From: Planctomycetota bacterium
GTDB taxonomy: Bacteria; Planctomycetota; UBA1135; GCA-002686595
Direction of reading: 5' to 3'
Assembly (NCBI GenBank): GCA_020638875.1
Contig: JACKHS010000001.1
Location: 310,001-374,000 of the forward strand
Length of the DNA: 64,000 bases
The notes beneath the pieces are model-generated. The model saw only the letters and a list, made by a program, of their open reading frames with translations, ran no database searches and was not told the DNA's origin. Below are positions 48,309 through 57,753 of this stretch, in pieces. Made by a program: the position numbers and the translations under genes. The first letter of the stretch is position 1. Each line of letters starts with the position of its first letter.

Positions 48309-49127
48309 ATGAGCTCGTACCCTTTCACCGTCCTCGCGCTGGCCCTCCTGGGCCTCGCCGCCGCCCAGGACCGCGGCGCAGGCCCCGCGGCCGGACGCGG
48401 GGCGCAGCGCGGGGCCGATGCCAGCCCGCAGCGCGGCGCGGACACCGGCGCGCAGCGCGGGGCCGACCGCGAGGAGCGCCTGCGCCAGGCGCGCGAGAAG
48501 GAGCTCGAGCAGCAGGCCGAGGCCGCCTTCACCGTCGCCGACCGCGACGAGAACGGCTGGATCTCGTTCCGCGAGGCGCGCGAGAGCATGCAGCACGACC
48601 GCGCGCGCTTCGCCGCCTTCGACCACGACGGCGACGGACGCATCACGCGCGAGGAGTTCACGCAGGAGTACGTCGAGGCCGTGCAGCGCGTCGGCGCCTT
48701 CAAGCCGCCGCAGCCCGACCCGGACGACCCCGACGCGCCGACGGTGGCGGAGCTGCTCGCCGAGGAGCACGCGCCCGAGGCGACAGAGCCCGAGCCGACG
48801 GCCGAGGCGCCGGTCGAGCCGACCGCGATCGAGCCCGGCGCCCCCGCGCCGCGCAAGAGCGTCTACGAGCTCTTCGGCCGCGTCGAGCCGCGCGAGGAGG
48901 TGCTGCACGGCACGCCCGAGCCCGACCGCATCGTCGGCCCGGTGCCGACCTTCCGGCGCCTGGACTACGACGGCGACGGCGGCATCACGCGCGCGGACCT
49001 CACCGAGCTGGCGCGCGGGTCGAGCCTCGAGCCGCGCCTGAACACGCTGCTCGCCACGCTCGACACGAACGGGGACGGCCGCATCGACGCGACGGAGTTC
49101 CGCGCGTCGATGCGGCACGAGGACTGA
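48309..49127 (+). CDS. Secreted EF-hand calcium-binding protein
   Basis: 272 residues. After a signal peptide (1-19) comes an Arg/Gly/Gln low-complexity stretch with three RGAxxxQRGAD units. Four EF-hand loops follow: DRDENGWISFREA and DHDGDGRITREEF (about 77-115), then after a Pro/Glu-rich linker DYDGDGGITRADL and DTNGDGRIDATEF (about 217-265). It should bind calcium outside the membrane. The stop overlaps a hairpin, and the gene converges on the TPR-CHAT operon. Confidence 0.88.
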   Translation: MSSYPFTVLALALLGLAAAQDRGAGPAAGRGAQRGADASPQRGADTGAQRGADREERLRQAREKELEQQAEAAFTVADRDENGWISFREARESMQHDRARFAAFDHDGDGRITREEFTQEYVEAVQRVGAFKPPQPDPDDPDAPTVAELLAEEHAPEATEPEPTAEAPVEPTAIEPGAPAPRKSVYELFGRVEPREEVLHGTPEPDRIVGPVPTFRRLDYDGDGGITRADLTELARGSSLEPRLNTLLATLDTNGDGRIDATEFRASMRHED

Positions 49128-49141
49128 GGCGTGAGCCTCAG
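49124..49141 (+). terminator. Short hairpin at the end of the EF-hand gene
   Basis: CTGAGGC (49124-49130) pairs perfectly with GCCTCAG (49135-49141) over a GTGA loop and includes the stop codon. There is no T-run. Confidence 0.45.
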
Positions 49142-49300
49142 GAGCGCGGGAGCCCCGGGGGAGTAGGCTCGCGGTCCGCGCTCGGAGTGCACGATCAGGG
49201 ACAGCACCCGTCGTGCTGCGGGACAGGGTCGAATCGAATTCACGCAGGGCCTTCCCAGCACCTGCGCGACGGTAGGAGCGAGCACCCGTCGGGCTGATAC

Positions 49301-49320
49301 GGGAATCCGCGCGGATTCCC
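49301..49320. terminator. 20-base perfect palindrome between convergent genes
   Basis: GGGAATCCGCGCGGATTCCC reads the same on both strands and forms an eight-pair stem with a GCGC loop. It lies just after the stop (49334) of the minus-strand TPR-CHAT gene and may end transcription from both sides. The GAATCCGC half-site also appears near 21.85 kb. Confidence 0.5.
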
Positions 49321-49333
49321 GGCGCGCGGCGGC

Positions 49334-52209
49334 TCAGCGCGCCGCGAGCCGCAGGCCCGGGTCGCCGGCGTAGACGAAGCCGGCCCAGTCCTGGGGCGGC
49401 GCGCCGCGGCCCGCCGCGACGCGCTGGGCGCGCGAGGTCGCGGCGCGCACGTCGAGGCCCTCGTCGAGCGCTCGCGCCAGCTCGGCGACGAAGCTCGCGC
49501 CCGCGCTGTCGGCCACGGGCCACAGGCAGCTCACCACGCCGCGCGCGCCGGCGCGGAAGAAGGCCTGCTCGGGCCCGTAGAGCTCCTCGCCGCGCGGGTT
49601 CGCCTGGCGGCCGGTCTCGCAGCCGCTCAGCAGCACGAGGCACTCCGGCAGCGCGAGGCGCGCGATGTCGAAGGCGGTCAGGTGCCGCGCGCCCAGGCGC
49701 ACGCCCGAGAAGAGCGGGTGCTGCGGCTCGTAGCTGCCGTGCGCCGCGAGGTGCAGCACCGCGCCCTCCACCCCGCCCGCGAGGCGCGCGAGGAAGGCGT
49801 CGACGTCGCAGGCCTCGAGCGCGCCCCAGGCGTCGAAGGCGGCGCGCTCGCGCTCGACCTCCGGCAGGTCCTCGGCCGCGCCGAGGCAGGACAGCACGGC
49901 GCGGCGCGCGACGCCCGCGTCGGCGCGGAGCTGGCCGAGCGAGCGCGCGAGGGACACGTCGACGCGCTCGACGAGCGCGCGCCCGTCGACGGCGAGGCCG
50001 GCGAAGGGCACCTCGTGCAGCGCGCCGTACGGCACGACGACCAGCGCGTCGCCGTCGCGCAGCGCCTCGCCGGCGAGGCTCGGGTCGAGGAAGGGCGCCA
50101 CCAGCGCGCGGCCCAGCTCCTGCAACACCCGTTCGAACGCGCGCTGCACGTGGGCGGAGTGGCGCGCGACGTAGTCGCGGCCGTGGCGGTACTTCTGCAC
50201 CTGGAAGCGCAGGCGCGTGAGCTCGGCCTCGACGCCGCGCGCCGAGACGTCGAGCCGCAGCGCGCGCAGCACGCGCACGCCGCCCGGCGCGCCGGCGAGC
50301 AGCACGCCGTGCAGCACGCCGCGCGCCTCGAGGTAGTACAGCACGCGCTCGCGCGGGCCGAGCCGGCCCAGGTCCACGCGCTCGAGCGCCCCGCGCGCGG
50401 CGCGCCCTGCGGCGTGCGCGCCGCTCTCGGCGCGCTGCAGCCGCAGCAGCTCCTCGCGCACGTTGCCCAGCTCGGCGCGCGCGAGCCGCGCCGCGACGGT
50501 GCGCCTCGCGGCCGGGGTCGTCGAGGCGCTCCTCCAGGTCCTCGCGCAGCAGCACGTCGAGGCGCTCGCGCAGGGCGCGCACCTCCTCGCTCGGCGGCGC
50601 GCTGCGCTGCTCGCGCGCGCTGCGCAGGCGGCTGCGCTCGACGAGCGCCAGCGCCTCGGCGACGCCTTCCGCGCCGCGCGCGTCGAGCAGCAGCCCGGCG
50701 AGCTCGGCGAAGGCCGGCTGCCGCTGCGCGAAGAACGCGACGCGCGCGTCGCCGTGCGAGAGGTGCTCGAGCGTGGCCTCGATCCAGCCGACCGCGTCGC
50801 GCAGGAGCTCCTCGGCGCGCGCGCGATCGCCGTCCTCCAGCGACGCGGCGGCGAGCAGGCGCAGGCCCTCGATGCGCGCGTTCGCGAGGCCCTGCTCGTA
50901 CAGGCCCTCGGGCGCGGCGCGGCGCGCGAGGCGCTCGAGCTCGGCCACGCCCTCGTCGCGGCGGCGCGCGCGCAGGAGCGCCTCGGCGCGCGCGAGGCTG
51001 CCGAGCTGCGCGAGCAGCTCGTCGCCGCTCGCGTCGAGGTCGCGCGCGGCGGCCTCCACGTCGACGAGCAGCGTCGCGGCGTCGCGCTCGCCCTGCTCGA
51101 GCGGCACGCGGTGCAGCGTCGCGAGCGCCGCGAGCGTGCGGTTGCCGAGCGCGCCGAGCGCGGCGCTCGCCGCCGCCAGCGCCTCGCTCGCGCGGCGCGC
51201 CTCGCCCAGGCGGCCGAGCGCGATGCCGACGAGCAGCCGCGCCTTCGCGCGCTCGTAGTCGAGGTCGAGCCCCTCGAGCTCCTCCAGCGCGCGCTCGCCG
51301 TGGCGCACCGCGTCGCGGTAGGCGTCGATGCGCAGCGACAGCTCGCACAGGTCCAGGTCGCACAGCGCCGGCCCCGACGGCTTGCCGCCGGCGAGGTAGC
51401 CCTCGCGCGCGCGCGTGAGCGCGCGGTGCGCGTCCGACAGCCGCCCGCGGCGCAGGTCGAGGTAGCCGGTCGAGTAGTCGCAGTCCACCGCGAGCACCTC
51501 GTGGCCGCCCGCGCGGAACGCGGGCTGCGCGAGCTCGTAGCAGCGCGTCGCCTCGTCGAAGCGGTGCGCGTTCGTCTCGATGTTGCCGAGGTTGAAGAGC
51601 GCGTACGCGCGGCCGAACGCGTCGCCCAGCGCCTCGAAGACCTCGGCCGCGCGCTCGTAGTGCGCGCGAGCCTCGCCGTAGCGGTCGAGGCGGAAGTGCA
51701 CGTTGCCGACGTTGCACTCGAGCTGCGCCAGCAGCGCCTGTTCGCCGTGCGCGACGAACGTCGCGCGCGCGGCGTCGGCGACCGCGAGCGCGCGCTCGCT
51801 GTCCCCCGCCATCTGGTACACGTCGACGAGGCTGCGGCGCACGCGCGCCGCCTCGAGCGCCTCGCCTCGCGCCTCGTACCACGCGAGCGCGCGCTCGAAG
51901 GGCGCGGCGGCCTCGCGACTGCGGCCGTTGAAGTGCAGCGCGACGGCGCGCGCGCGTTGCACGAGGCCCTCGAGCGCGCCGAGCCCGCGCGCGGCGAGCA
52001 GCAGCCGCTCGGAGAGCGCGAGCGCCTCGGGCGGCGCGGTGCGCACGGCGGTCATCACGCGCTGGCGCAGCGCCTCGGCGACCTCGGCGCGCAGCGCGTC
52101 GGGCTCGGCTGCGAAGGCGCGCCACGTCGGGCCGTCGGCGTCCTCCGCGCAGCCGGCGAGGCGCTCGACCCAGGCCGCGGCGTCGGCGGGCGCGTTCGGC
52201 CCCGCTCAC
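49334..52209 (-). CDS. TPR-CHAT caspase-like protease (two single-base frame breaks)
   Basis: About 957 residues after correction. GTG 52207-52209 overlaps the stop of protein X (GTGA). Residues about 60-580 are tetratricopeptide repeats (e.g. GRAYALFNLGNIETNAHRFD, RYGEARAHYERAAEVFEALG). The last 375 residues hold a CHAT domain: VPYGALHEVPFAGLA, then LHLAAHGSYE with the catalytic His and LVLLSGCETG with the catalytic Cys, and GVVSCLWPVAD. The frame breaks lie at C4 (52200-52203) and G4 (50514-50517); one base fewer in each restores one frame. CHAT proteases act in regulated proteolysis and conflict systems. It is last in the operon with the subtilase, ECF sigma factor and X. Confidence 0.8.
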
Positions 52210-52821
52210 GACCGCGGCAGCTCCAGCTCGGGCACGACGACCTCGAGGTCGCGGCCCGAGAGCACCAGGCGCCCGCGCCCGCGCCCCGGCCGGGCGAAGT
52301 GGAACAGCCCGTCCTCGTCGATGGGCACCACCTGCGGCGCGTCGTCGCCGCCCTGCCACAGCGCGGCGCCGGCCTCGAACGGGTTCTCCTCGCCGGTCTG
52401 CGGCAGGATCTGGCCGACGAGCTCGCCGCCCTCGGAGAGCGAGACGTCGAGGTCGTAGCCCTCCGCCTCGTACAGCGCGAGGAGCGGCGCGGCGGCGTCG
52501 CCGCTGCGCACGGCCACGGCCGGTTTCAGGCGCGCCGCCGGCGAGGCGCGCGACGAGGGTGCGCACGCCCGCGAGCAGGCCCGGGCGCGCGCTCGTGAGC
52601 AGCGCCAGGGCGCGGCGTCGCTGCGCGTCCGTGCCGGCCGCCAGGGGGCGCTCGGCGAACTGGCTGAGGAGGCGCTCGACGGCCGTCCGCAGGTGCGCGA
52701 GTCGCTGGGGCTCGTCGCGCTCCAGGCGCTGGAGGACCGCGCTGGGCGCGGCGCCCTCCAGCCAGGCGATCAGGTCGGCGTAGAGCTCGAGGGTGGTCTC
52801 GTCTTGGTGCGGGGAGCTCAT
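52206..52821 (-). CDS. Protein X, unknown, between ECF sigma factor and TPR-CHAT (one frame break)
   Basis: About 204 residues after correcting one extra base near 52525-52540. The N-terminal half (MSSPHQDETTLELYADLIAW and onward to RLLSQFAERPL) is helical. The C-terminal half is a beta-sandwich-like domain (SLSEGGELVGQILPQTGEEN, then GRLVLSGRDLEVVVPELEL) that resembles carboxypeptidase-regulatory-like modules. No membrane span, zinc-finger anti-sigma motif or enzyme motif is seen. By position it is the best candidate for the sigma factor's inhibitor or for the CHAT substrate, but that is inference. Confidence 0.62.
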
Positions 52822-52890
52822 GGCCAGTCGAGGAGGGACGGGGTGGGGTCGTGATACGGGCGAATGCGGAATCCAGACCCGGGACGCGCG

Positions 52891-53442
52891 TCAGGCCAGC
52901 CCGCCGCCGTGGCGCTCGAGGTCGGCCGCCAGGCGCGCCAGGCAGCGCTGGCGGGTCGGCCCGATGCTGCCCACCGCGATGCCCAGCTCGTCGGCCAGGT
53001 CGGCGTAGCTGGGCGCGGGCTGGCGCAGGAACAGCGCGCCGAGCAGGCCGCGGCAGGGCTCGCCGAGCCGCGACAGGCCGTCGCGCACGAGCTGGGCCGC
53101 CTCGAGCCGCGCCAGGTCGTCGAGCGGGTCGCCCTCGGCCTGCGTTTCGTCCTCCTCGGCGACCAGCGTCACGGTGCGCCGCCCGCCCTTCACGCGCCAC
53201 GTCTCGCGCGAGACCGTGGTCAGCACCCAGGCCGGCAGCGAGCGCGGCTCGCGGATCAGCGGCGCGTGGCGCAGGAGCTGCACCCACGTGGCCTGCACGA
53301 CGTCGTCGACGTCGGCGTCCGACAGCCCGGCGCGGCGCGGGACCGCCGCCACCAGGCCGCCGAAGCGGTCGACGAAGCGCGCCCACGCCTCGGGCTCGCG
53401 GCGCTGGACGCCTGCGAACAGCGCGTCGCCGTCGTCGATCAC
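52891..53442 (-). CDS. ECF sigma factor of the subtilase/TPR-CHAT operon
   Basis: 183 residues from GTG 53440-53442, only 7 bases after the subtilase stop. Region 2 reads ARFVDRFGGLVAAVPRRAGL and DVDDVVQATWVQLLRHAPLI with LPAWVLTTVSRETWR; region 4 reads LVRDGLSRLGEPCRGLLGAL followed by the helix-turn-helix SYADLADELGIAVGSIGPTR. It should direct RNA polymerase to the operon itself or to a small regulon. The gap of 69 bases to X is the only one in the operon. Confidence 0.88.
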   Translation of the reverse strand: MIDDGDALFAGVQRREPEAWARFVDRFGGLVAAVPRRAGLSDADVDDVVQATWVQLLRHAPLIREPRSLPAWVLTTVSRETWRVKGGRRTVTLVAEEDETQAEGDPLDDLARLEAAQLVRDGLSRLGEPCRGLLGALFLRQPAPSYADLADELGIAVGSIGPTRQRCLARLAADLERHGGGLA

Positions 53443-53449
53443 GCGAGGA

Positions 53450-54748
53450 TCAGTCGAGCGCGTTCGCGGCCGCGTCCAGCCGGATGAGGCCGTCGCCGAG
53501 CAGGTCGCCGAGGCCGGCGTTGATCTGACCGACGTCCAGGGCCGTGTCCTCGAGCGCGCCGGGCGCGTGCTCGACCTCGTTCTCGCCGTCGTACACCTTG
53601 AGACGCGCGACGGCGCCGCTCACCACGGCGCAGGACATCGACGTGCCGCTCCACCAGGCGAACGTGTTGCCCGGGTAGGCGCTGTAGAGGCCGACGCCGG
53701 GCGCTACGAGGTCGACCTTGTGGCCGTAGCTCGAGAAAGGCGCGAGCACGCCGTCGTGGTCCACCGCCGCCACGGCGAGCACGTGCGCGCCGCTGGCCAG
53801 CGGGTCCATCGTCGGACCGCCCAGGTTGCCGGCCGAGCTCACCACGACGATCTCGTGGGCGTGCGCCGCGTCGATCGCCTTCTGGATGGCGACCGAGGGC
53901 TGCGCGATGCCGAGGCTCAGGTTGATGACGTCCGCGCCGTCGGCGATGGCGCGGTAGATCGCGTTCGCGACGTCCCAGGTCGAGCCGCCGCCGTCGGAGT
54001 CGAGCACGCGGTAGGGCAGGATGCGCGCGCTCGGGTCGATCAGGCAGACGAGGCCGGCGACGTGCGTGCCGTGGCCGTACGCCTCGTCCACGAGCCCGTC
54101 GCCGTCGTTGTCCTCGTAGTCGGGCAGGTCGAAGCCGCCGACGTGGCCGCCGAGGAAGTCGTAGCCCGGCCCGTGCAGGCGCCCGAGGAACAGGCTGTGC
54201 GTCGGGTCGATGCCCGTGTCGATCACGGCGACGATCGCGGGCGCGCCGGTGCCGTGGTTGGGCATGTCGTCGGCGCTGATCGAGGGCAGGAGCGGCTGGC
54301 CCTCGTACTCGCCCAGCGTGGGCGTGCCGTCGACGAAGGCGGCCGTGCACTGCTGCGCGCCGACCGGCTGCGCGTCGACGCACGTGCCCAGCTCGGGCAT
54401 GCGCGTGCGGTACATGCGCTCGGCGAACTGCACCGAGCCGCCGGCCTGCAGGTAGGCGTGGGCGCGCTCGGCCGCGCGCGTGCTCGGCCACACGAGGCGC
54501 GCCACCTGACCGGGGCCGCCGGTGGCCATCGGCGCGCCGCCCGGACCGAAGGTGTCGAGGACCTGCGCGCCCAGCGAGGCGGCGAGGGCTTGCACGTCGG
54601 CGCCGGCGGGGACGCCGACGATGCGCTCGCGCGGAGCGGCGCAGTCGGGCGAGTCGACCTGGTTCGCGCTCGCGGCGGAGGAGACCAGGGAGCCCAGGAC
54701 GCCGAGGGCGAGCGCGGACCGAGTGAGGCGAGACATGGATCGGGACAT
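53450..54748 (-). CDS. Secreted S8 (subtilisin-like) serine peptidase
   Basis: 432 residues with a signal peptide (1-28, ASA-N). The catalytic triad is complete: D177 in VIDTGIDPTH, H226 in GHGTHVAG and S370 in SGTSMSCA, with the oxyanion Asn near N308 (SSAGN). Residues 30-165 are a pro-region or unrelated N-terminal domain. It is extracellular or periplasmic. It is the first gene of the sigma/X/TPR-CHAT operon, so both an exported and a cytoplasmic protease flank the sigma factor. Confidence 0.92.
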   Translation of the reverse strand: MSRSMSRLTRSALALGVLGSLVSSAASANQVDSPDCAAPRERIVGVPAGADVQALAASLGAQVLDTFGPGGAPMATGGPGQVARLVWPSTRAAERAHAYLQAGGSVQFAERMYRTRMPELGTCVDAQPVGAQQCTAAFVDGTPTLGEYEGQPLLPSISADDMPNHGTGAPAIVAVIDTGIDPTHSLFLGRLHGPGYDFLGGHVGGFDLPDYEDNDGDGLVDEAYGHGTHVAGLVCLIDPSARILPYRVLDSDGGGSTWDVANAIYRAIADGADVINLSLGIAQPSVAIQKAIDAAHAHEIVVVSSAGNLGGPTMDPLASGAHVLAVAAVDHDGVLAPFSSYGHKVDLVAPGVGLYSAYPGNTFAWWSGTSMSCAVVSGAVARLKVYDGENEVEHAPGALEDTALDVGQINAGLGDLLGDGLIRLDAAANALD

Positions 54749-54817
54749 GGTCGCGTGGGAAAGGGTGCGGACACGGGGGTGAGAGCCCCCATGGGACGGT
54801 TCAGATACTACTCAGGA

Positions 54818-54833
54818 TCGCCCAGTTGGGCGA
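54818..54833. terminator. Hairpin between the asparaginase and subtilase genes
   Basis: TCGCCC (54818-54823) pairs with GGGCGA (54828-54833) around AGTT. On the plus strand it is followed by CTTTT, the only T-run near a stem here, but no plus-strand gene lies upstream; on the minus strand it lies just after the asparaginase stop. Confidence 0.4.
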
Positions 54834-54951
54834 CTTTTCCCGATCTCCGCGAAAGTCGTATCAACGCCGCGCGGGCGCGCTCCATCGTCCCCGCAGGCCG
54901 TACCGCGGGCCCCCATCGCCTCGCATCGCCCGCGGCTTCGACGCGCGCGCC

Positions 54952-56125
54952 TCACTCGTGCAGGGGCACGAGGTCGGCCAGGCGCGGTCCGCCCTCGGGG
55001 TCGGCGACGGCGTACTGCCCCGGCCCGAGGAGGTTCACGCCCGCGTGCCGGCCGTCGAGCCCGAGCACGTACAGCGTCAGGCCGAAGGTCGGCACGCCGC
55101 GCTCGTCCACGAGGCCGGGCTGCCACAGCGCCGCGCGCCGCGCCTGACGCGTGACGCGCCGCAGCACCTCGAGGCCCGCGTCGAGCGGCGCCATCCCTCC
55201 GCGCAGGAGCTCGACGCACGCCGAGCTCGCGTGCGCGAGGATCGCCGCCTCGCCGCGCCCGGTGGCGCCGGCCGAGCCCGCCTCGCCGTCGCAGTACAGG
55301 CCCGAGCCGATCTGCGGCGAGTCCCCCACCCGACCGGGGATCTTCCACGACAGCCCCGAGGTCGTCGTCGTGCACGCGACGTTGCCGTCGAGCGCGAGCG
55401 CCGAGCAGTGGATCGTGCCCGTCACGCGCTCGACGAGGTAGCGGTCGAGGCGCGCGAGCCGCGCCGCCTCCTCGGGCGACGCCGCGCGCCCCTGCCGCGT
55501 GTCCGGGCCGGGCACCAGGCGGTCGTCCTGCTCGCTCATCGACTCCTTCCAGCGCATCCAGATCTCGCGCGCCTCCTCGGTGAGCAGCTCGACGTGCGGG
55601 TGCCCGTGGCTGCGGGCGAACTCGTACGCGCCGCGCCCGACGATCATCACGTGGTCGGTGCGCTCCATCACCAGGCGCGCGACCTCGCTCGGGTGCAGGA
55701 TGTTCTCGAGGCACGCCACCGCGCCCGCGTTGTGCGTGCGGCCGTCCATCACCGCGGCGTCGAGCTGCACCACGCCGTCCTCGTTCGGCAGGCCGCCCAG
55801 GCCGACGCTGTGGTCGGTCTCGTCCGCCTCGACGATCTTCACGACCTCGATCGCCACGTCGAGCGGCAGCGCGCCGGTGACGAGCGACTGGTAGTGGAGC
55901 TGCATGCCGGGCAGCGCGTTCTTGCTGCCGACGAGCACCGGGTAGCCGCGGCGCCCGCGCGGCGCGGTGGCCTCCTGCGGCGCGGGCTGGGGCGCGCCTC
56001 GCCGCCGGCGTGGCGCAGGCCGCGGCGAGGCCGGCGGCGGCGCCGAGGACGGCGCGGCGGGACGGGCGCGGGAGGGGCGGGGTGGAGTCGCTCAGGGTCG
56101 CGGTGCGGGGGCGGGAGGGAGTCAC
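54952..56125 (-). CDS. Tat-exported N4-(GlcNAc)-asparaginase/isoaspartyl-peptidase-like Ntn hydrolase (one frame break)
   Basis: About 390 residues once one base is removed from a run of four G (55989-55992). GTG 56125 overlaps the preceding gene's stop. The N-terminus is a twin-arginine signal (PSRRAVLGAAAGLAAACA). The mature part matches glycosylasparaginase-type Ntn hydrolases: the autoproteolytic Thr is in VTGTIHCSALALDG, followed by SGLSWKIPGRVGDSPQIGSG and AGATGRGEAAI. The enzyme cuts itself before the Thr, which then acts as nucleophile on Asn-linked amides. It ends a three-gene set with two M28 peptidases, which suggests a peptide or glycopeptide degradation unit. Confidence 0.85.
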
Positions 56126-57753
56126 TCGGGGTCGACGACGCTCTTGCGCAGCCAGGCGCCGACGCCGGCGGACCAGGCGCGCCAGCGCTCGGCCACCTCG
56201 GGGCGCGCGGCGGTCTCGGCGGCGGCGGTGCGCAGCTCGAGCTCGAGCGCGTCGCTCGCGAGGTAGCGCTCGAGGTCCGCGCGGCGCAGGTCCGCCACCG
56301 CGAGCGCGGTGGCGAGCACGCCGACGCTCGTGCGCCGCAGCTCCTCGGGGTCGAGGCGCCCGAGGCGATCGAGACCGGTGTGGTACGTGAAGTCGGTGAA
56401 GTGCCAGATCAGGATCGCGGGGACGCCGCGTCCGAGGAACACGTCGTGGTCGCTGCCGCCCTCCCACGGGTTCTCGGAGAACGTCCAGCCCCCCGTCGCG
56501 CGCGCCACGTCGGCCAGCGCCGTGCGCGCGACGAGCGCGAGGCCGTTCGGCTTCAGGTCGTCGCTGCCCACGCGCCCCGCGCCCCACGGCGTGTGCGCGT
56601 CCGGCGGAAGCAGGTCGAGCGCGCCCGGGTCCGGCGCGCGCTCGAGCAGACAGATCGCGCCGGTGGCGTCGCGCGCCTGGCCGAGCATGTCGGCGGAGAT
56701 CGCGGCGAAGGGCGTCAGCGCGGTGTCCTCGAGCCAGATGGACGACTGCCGCATCTCGTCGCCGAAGACGAACACGACGCTGCGCGCCGGGCGCGGCAGC
56801 TCCTCCGCGCGCACGCGGCGCGCGAGCGCACACGCCGCCTCGCACACGCCGCCGACGCCGCTGGCGTTGTCGCCGGCGCCCGGCTCCTGCACGTGCGCGA
56901 CGACCGTCACGGCCTCCTGCGGGCGCGTGGCGCCCACGACGCGGGCCACCAGCGTGCGCAGCGGCTTCTCCTCGAACTCGACGACGGCGCGGAAGCGCAC
57001 GCGCGGCGCGCGGCCCTCGTCGTGCAGCGCGCGCAGTCGCGCGTAGGTGCGCGGCGAGATCTTGCCGACGGGCAGCGCGTCGCGCCGCGACACGGTCTCG
57101 AACAGGATCGCGTCGAGGTGCTCCTCGCCGCCGCGCGGGTCCACGGTGAAGTCGTTGAGGCCCGCGCTGAGCACGAGCGCGGCGCCGGCGCGCTTCGCGC
57201 CGCGCACCGCGCGCCCGAGGCCGCCGTCGGTCACGAGCACCGCGCCGGGCACGACGTCGGCGACGGCGAAGACCAGCGGGCCCTCGACCTCGGCGCTCGG
57301 CGCGTTGATCGGCAGCATCACGCGGTCCACGCCGCCGGGCGCGTCGAAGCCGTGCAGGCGCTCGGGCTCGGCGTCCGCGAGCAGGAGGTCGAGGCTCGCC
57401 GCGCGCGGCGTCCAGGCCGGGCTCGTCATGCGCGACTCGATCACGCGCAGCTCGAAGCCCTCGGCCGCGCCGAAGCCCGCGGCCGCGAGGCGCGCGCGCA
57501 CGTGGTCGAGCGTCGCGTCGTAGCCCTCGTTGGCCGGCGCGCGGTAGTAGCCGTCGGCGAACGTCACGACCTCCATCGCCGCGTCGCGGTCGAAGGCGTC
57601 GAGCAGGCCGCCGACGAAGCGCGCCGGGCCGCTCGTGCCCGCGGCGACGCGCGGGCCGGCCTGCGAGTCGACGGCGGGCGGCGCGGGCGCGGCCGGCTCC
57701 TGCGGGAGGAGCGTCGGGAGCGCGGCGAGGAGCAGCAGCAGCGCGGCGTTCAT
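56122..57753 (-). CDS. M28-family aminopeptidase (copy 1)
   Basis: 543 residues with a signal peptide (MNAALLLLLAALPTLLPQEP). The M28 core shows VVAHVQEPGAGDNASGVGG (His and bridging Asp), FVFGDEMRQSS (acidic pair), SADMLGQARD (metal Asp) and GGSDHDVFLGRGVP (last His). A PA-like insertion around residues 130-260 precedes it. It should release amino acids from peptides using two zinc ions outside the cytoplasm. ATG 57751-57753 overlaps the stop of the second copy (ATGA). Confidence 0.85.
   Translation of the reverse strand: MNAALLLLLAALPTLLPQEPAAPAPPAVDSQAGPRVAAGTSGPARFVGGLLDAFDRDAAMEVVTFADGYYRAPANEGYDATLDHVRARLAAAGFGAAEGFELRVIESRMTSPAWTPRAASLDLLLADAEPERLHGFDAPGGVDRVMLPINAPSAEVEGPLVFAVADVVPGAVLVTDGGLGRAVRGAKRAGAALVLSAGLNDFTVDPRGGEEHLDAILFETVSRRDALPVGKISPRTYARLRALHDEGRAPRVRFRAVVEFEEKPLRTLVARVVGATRPQEAVTVVAHVQEPGAGDNASGVGGVCEAACALARRVRAEELPRPARSVVFVFGDEMRQSSIWLEDTALTPFAAISADMLGQARDATGAICLLERAPDPGALDLLPPDAHTPWGAGRVGSDDLKPNGLALVARTALADVARATGGWTFSENPWEGGSDHDVFLGRGVPAILIWHFTDFTYHTGLDRLGRLDPEELRRTSVGVLATALAVADLRRADLERYLASDALELELRTAAAETAARPEVAERWRAWSAGVGAWLRKSVVDPE

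Noticed and set aside
50513..50520. Programmed ribosomal frameshift in the TPR-CHAT gene
   Set aside because: No slippery heptamer or downstream pseudoknot is evident, and the same kind of break at other G4/C4 runs argues for sequence error.
49334..54748. A true type III-E CRISPR locus around the TPR-CHAT and sigma genes
   Set aside because: No repeat array, no gRAMP/Cas7-11-like gene, no Cas1/Cas2 and no recognisable Csx30/Csx31 sequence are present in the window.
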